From: Clostridia bacterium
GTDB lineage: Bacteria > Bacillota > Clostridia > Oscillospirales > CAG-272
DNA length: 6,771 bases
Assembly: GCA_017420845.1 (NCBI GenBank)
Contig: JAFQOC010000231.1
Coordinates: 1-6,771 of the forward strand
Direction: 5' to 3'
The notes below the pieces were generated by a model. It ran no database searches. It was not told the DNA's origin and saw nothing but the letters and a program-made list of their open reading frames with translations. Made by a program: the position numbers and the translations under genes. This document shows positions 6,024 to 6,771 of the stretch, piece after piece (the stretch's first letter is position 1; each line of letters opens with the position of its first letter).

Positions 6024-6059
6024 TAATTAGTGAACAGGACATACGAAAGGAGACTCGAC

Positions 6060-6641
6060 ATGGAAGAACAGCAGAAGGATCTTCGCATTGTGGAGCTGTA
6101 CCTTGCCCGTGATGAAGCCGCCATCGCCGAGACCGAACGGCTGTACGGCAGCTTTTGCCTACAGGTCTCTCTGGGCATTCTGGGGGATCGCCGCGACGCC
6201 GAGGAGTGCGTCAGCGATACCTACCTGCGGGTCTGGAACAGCATCCCGCCCGACCGTCCCCGCTCCCTGAAGGCGTACCTCGCCCGCATCGTGCGCAATC
6301 TGTCCATCGACCGCATCAAGGCCAACCGCGCGATGAAGCGCAGTCATGAGCTGGAGATGGCCTTGGAGGAGCTGGACGATTGTATCCCCGCCGACATGGA
6401 CGGCCGTCCCTACGGCTCCGCCGACGCCCTGACAGAAGCCTTGCCCACACTGCTGAACAGCTTTCTTTACACCTTGGCCGAGGAGGAATGGCAGCTGTTC
6501 TGCGGGCGGTACTGGCACAACCGCTCGGTCAAGGATCTGGCCCGCTCCCACGGGCTGACCCCCAAGGCGGTGACCATGCGCCTGTCCCGCACCCGCGAAA
6601 AGCTTCGCAAATACATAGAGGAAAGGGGATATACACTATGA
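6060..6641 (+). CDS. ECF-type RNA polymerase sigma factor (sigma-3)
   Basis: 193 residues. Region 2 spans about 8-95 (DLRIVELYLARDEAAI, GDRRDAEECVSDTYLRVWNSIP, SLKAYLARIVRNLSIDRI), then an acidic linker about nine residues longer than in sigma-2 (insert around GRPYGSADALTEA, 115-127), and region 4 (about 139-190: EWQLFCGRYWHNRSVKDLAR, recognition helix TPKAVTMRL, TREKLRKYI). The recognition helix residues are identical to sigma-2, so both should read the same -35. The start is the ATG with AAAGGAG (6046-6052) 7 nt upstream; a GTG at 6030 opens the same frame but lacks a ribosome site. Of 22 Arg codons, 21 are CGN; the only exception is the AGG in the C-terminal ERG tail that forms the next gene's ribosome site. 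The stop overlaps anti-3 (ATGA). Confidence 0.95.
   Translation: MEEQQKDLRIVELYLARDEAAIAETERLYGSFCLQVSLGILGDRRDAEECVSDTYLRVWNSIPPDRPRSLKAYLARIVRNLSIDRIKANRAMKRSHELEMALEELDDCIPADMDGRPYGSADALTEALPTLLNSFLYTLAEEEWQLFCGRYWHNRSVKDLARSHGLTPKAVTMRLSRTREKLRKYIEERGYTL
6621..6628 (+). promoter_or_regulatory. Ribosome binding site of anti-3 embedded in the sigma-3 coding tail
   Basis: GAAAGGGG, 9 nt before the ATG at 6638, encodes Glu-Arg-Gly of the sigma-3 C-terminus (ERGYTL), using an AGG codon found nowhere else in that gene. Confidence 0.8.
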
Positions 6642-6771
6642 AAGGCATGACGATCTACGAGGGACTCACCCACATCGACGACACCTTCATTCTGGGCAGT
6701 ATGCTCTCCGCCGCCTCCCCCGCAGCCAAAGCCCCCCGCTTCGGAGTCCTGTCCCGCTTTCTGAGCAGCGG
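6638..6771 (+). CDS. Anti-sigma-like protein, N-terminal fragment (anti-3)
   Basis: 44 complete residues are visible before the window ends. The start overlaps the sigma-3 stop as ATGA. The segment LTHIDDTFILGSM (10-22) aligns without gaps to MTEIDDRYVLGSD (10-22) of anti-2, followed by a similar stretch (APRFGVLSRFLSS) that leads toward the place where the transmembrane helix begins in the paralogue. A membrane helix and an outer sensor domain are expected beyond the edge but not seen. Identification rests on the gene pairing and the shared N-terminal motif. Confidence 0.75.
   Translation, partial: MKGMTIYEGLTHIDDTFILGSMLSAASPAAKAPRFGVLSRFLSS

Noticed and set aside
6030..6059. GTG start for sigma-3 ten codons upstream
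   Set aside because: It has no ribosome site and lies at the predicted ECF transcription start. AAAGGAG 7 nt before the ATG at 6060 fits much better.

Overview
The window is GC-rich (near 60% by eye) and densely coded, with every gene on the + strand. Strong AAAGGAG/GGAGG ribosome binding sites, textbook TTGACT–17–TGCTATAAT promoters, a lipoprotein with a Thr/Asp/Ser-rich linker, BspA-type leucine-rich repeats and a REP-like repeat with the core GGGCGCAC-N6-GTGCGCCC all suggest a GC-rich gut-type Clostridia (Oscillospirales-like). The taxon is inferred from style only; no marker gene is present.

Layout. Bases 1-1105 hold the 3' end of an ECF sigma factor gene (sigma-1) and its overlapping membrane anti-sigma-like partner (anti-1), closed by a strong terminator. 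Bases 1164-3944 hold a separate unit with its own sigma-A promoter: a HAD phosphatase followed by a 660-residue secreted lipoprotein of unrecognised family. Bases 3945-4224 are intergenic and contain a paired palindromic REP-like element, a terminator and an ECF-type promoter. Bases 4225-5912 hold a second sigma/anti-sigma pair (sigma-2, anti-2), in which anti-2 carries an extracytoplasmic BspA-type leucine-rich-repeat domain. Bases 5936-6023 pack together a terminator, a sigma-A promoter that overlaps it, and an ECF-type promoter. Bases 6060-6771 hold a third pair (sigma-3 and the start of anti-3), cut by the window end.

How it fits together. The three sigma/anti-sigma pairs look like paralogous modules. 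Each sigma stop overlaps the partner's start as ATGA. Each has GAAAGGGG exactly 9 nt before that start, and those bases encode the conserved Glu-Arg-Gly tail of the sigma factor. The two anti-sigma proteins visible past their N-termini share a short cytoplasmic N-terminal motif and one transmembrane helix but carry different outside domains. Sigma-2 and sigma-3 have identical residues in the presumed DNA-recognition helix and share an upstream GGGACATT-N15-TCT block at matching spacing, which suggests autoregulation and cross-talk. The best candidate for an under-described system is this array of surface-sensing ECF modules with interchangeable sensors. The HAD/lipoprotein unit sits between modules and has no demonstrated link to them.
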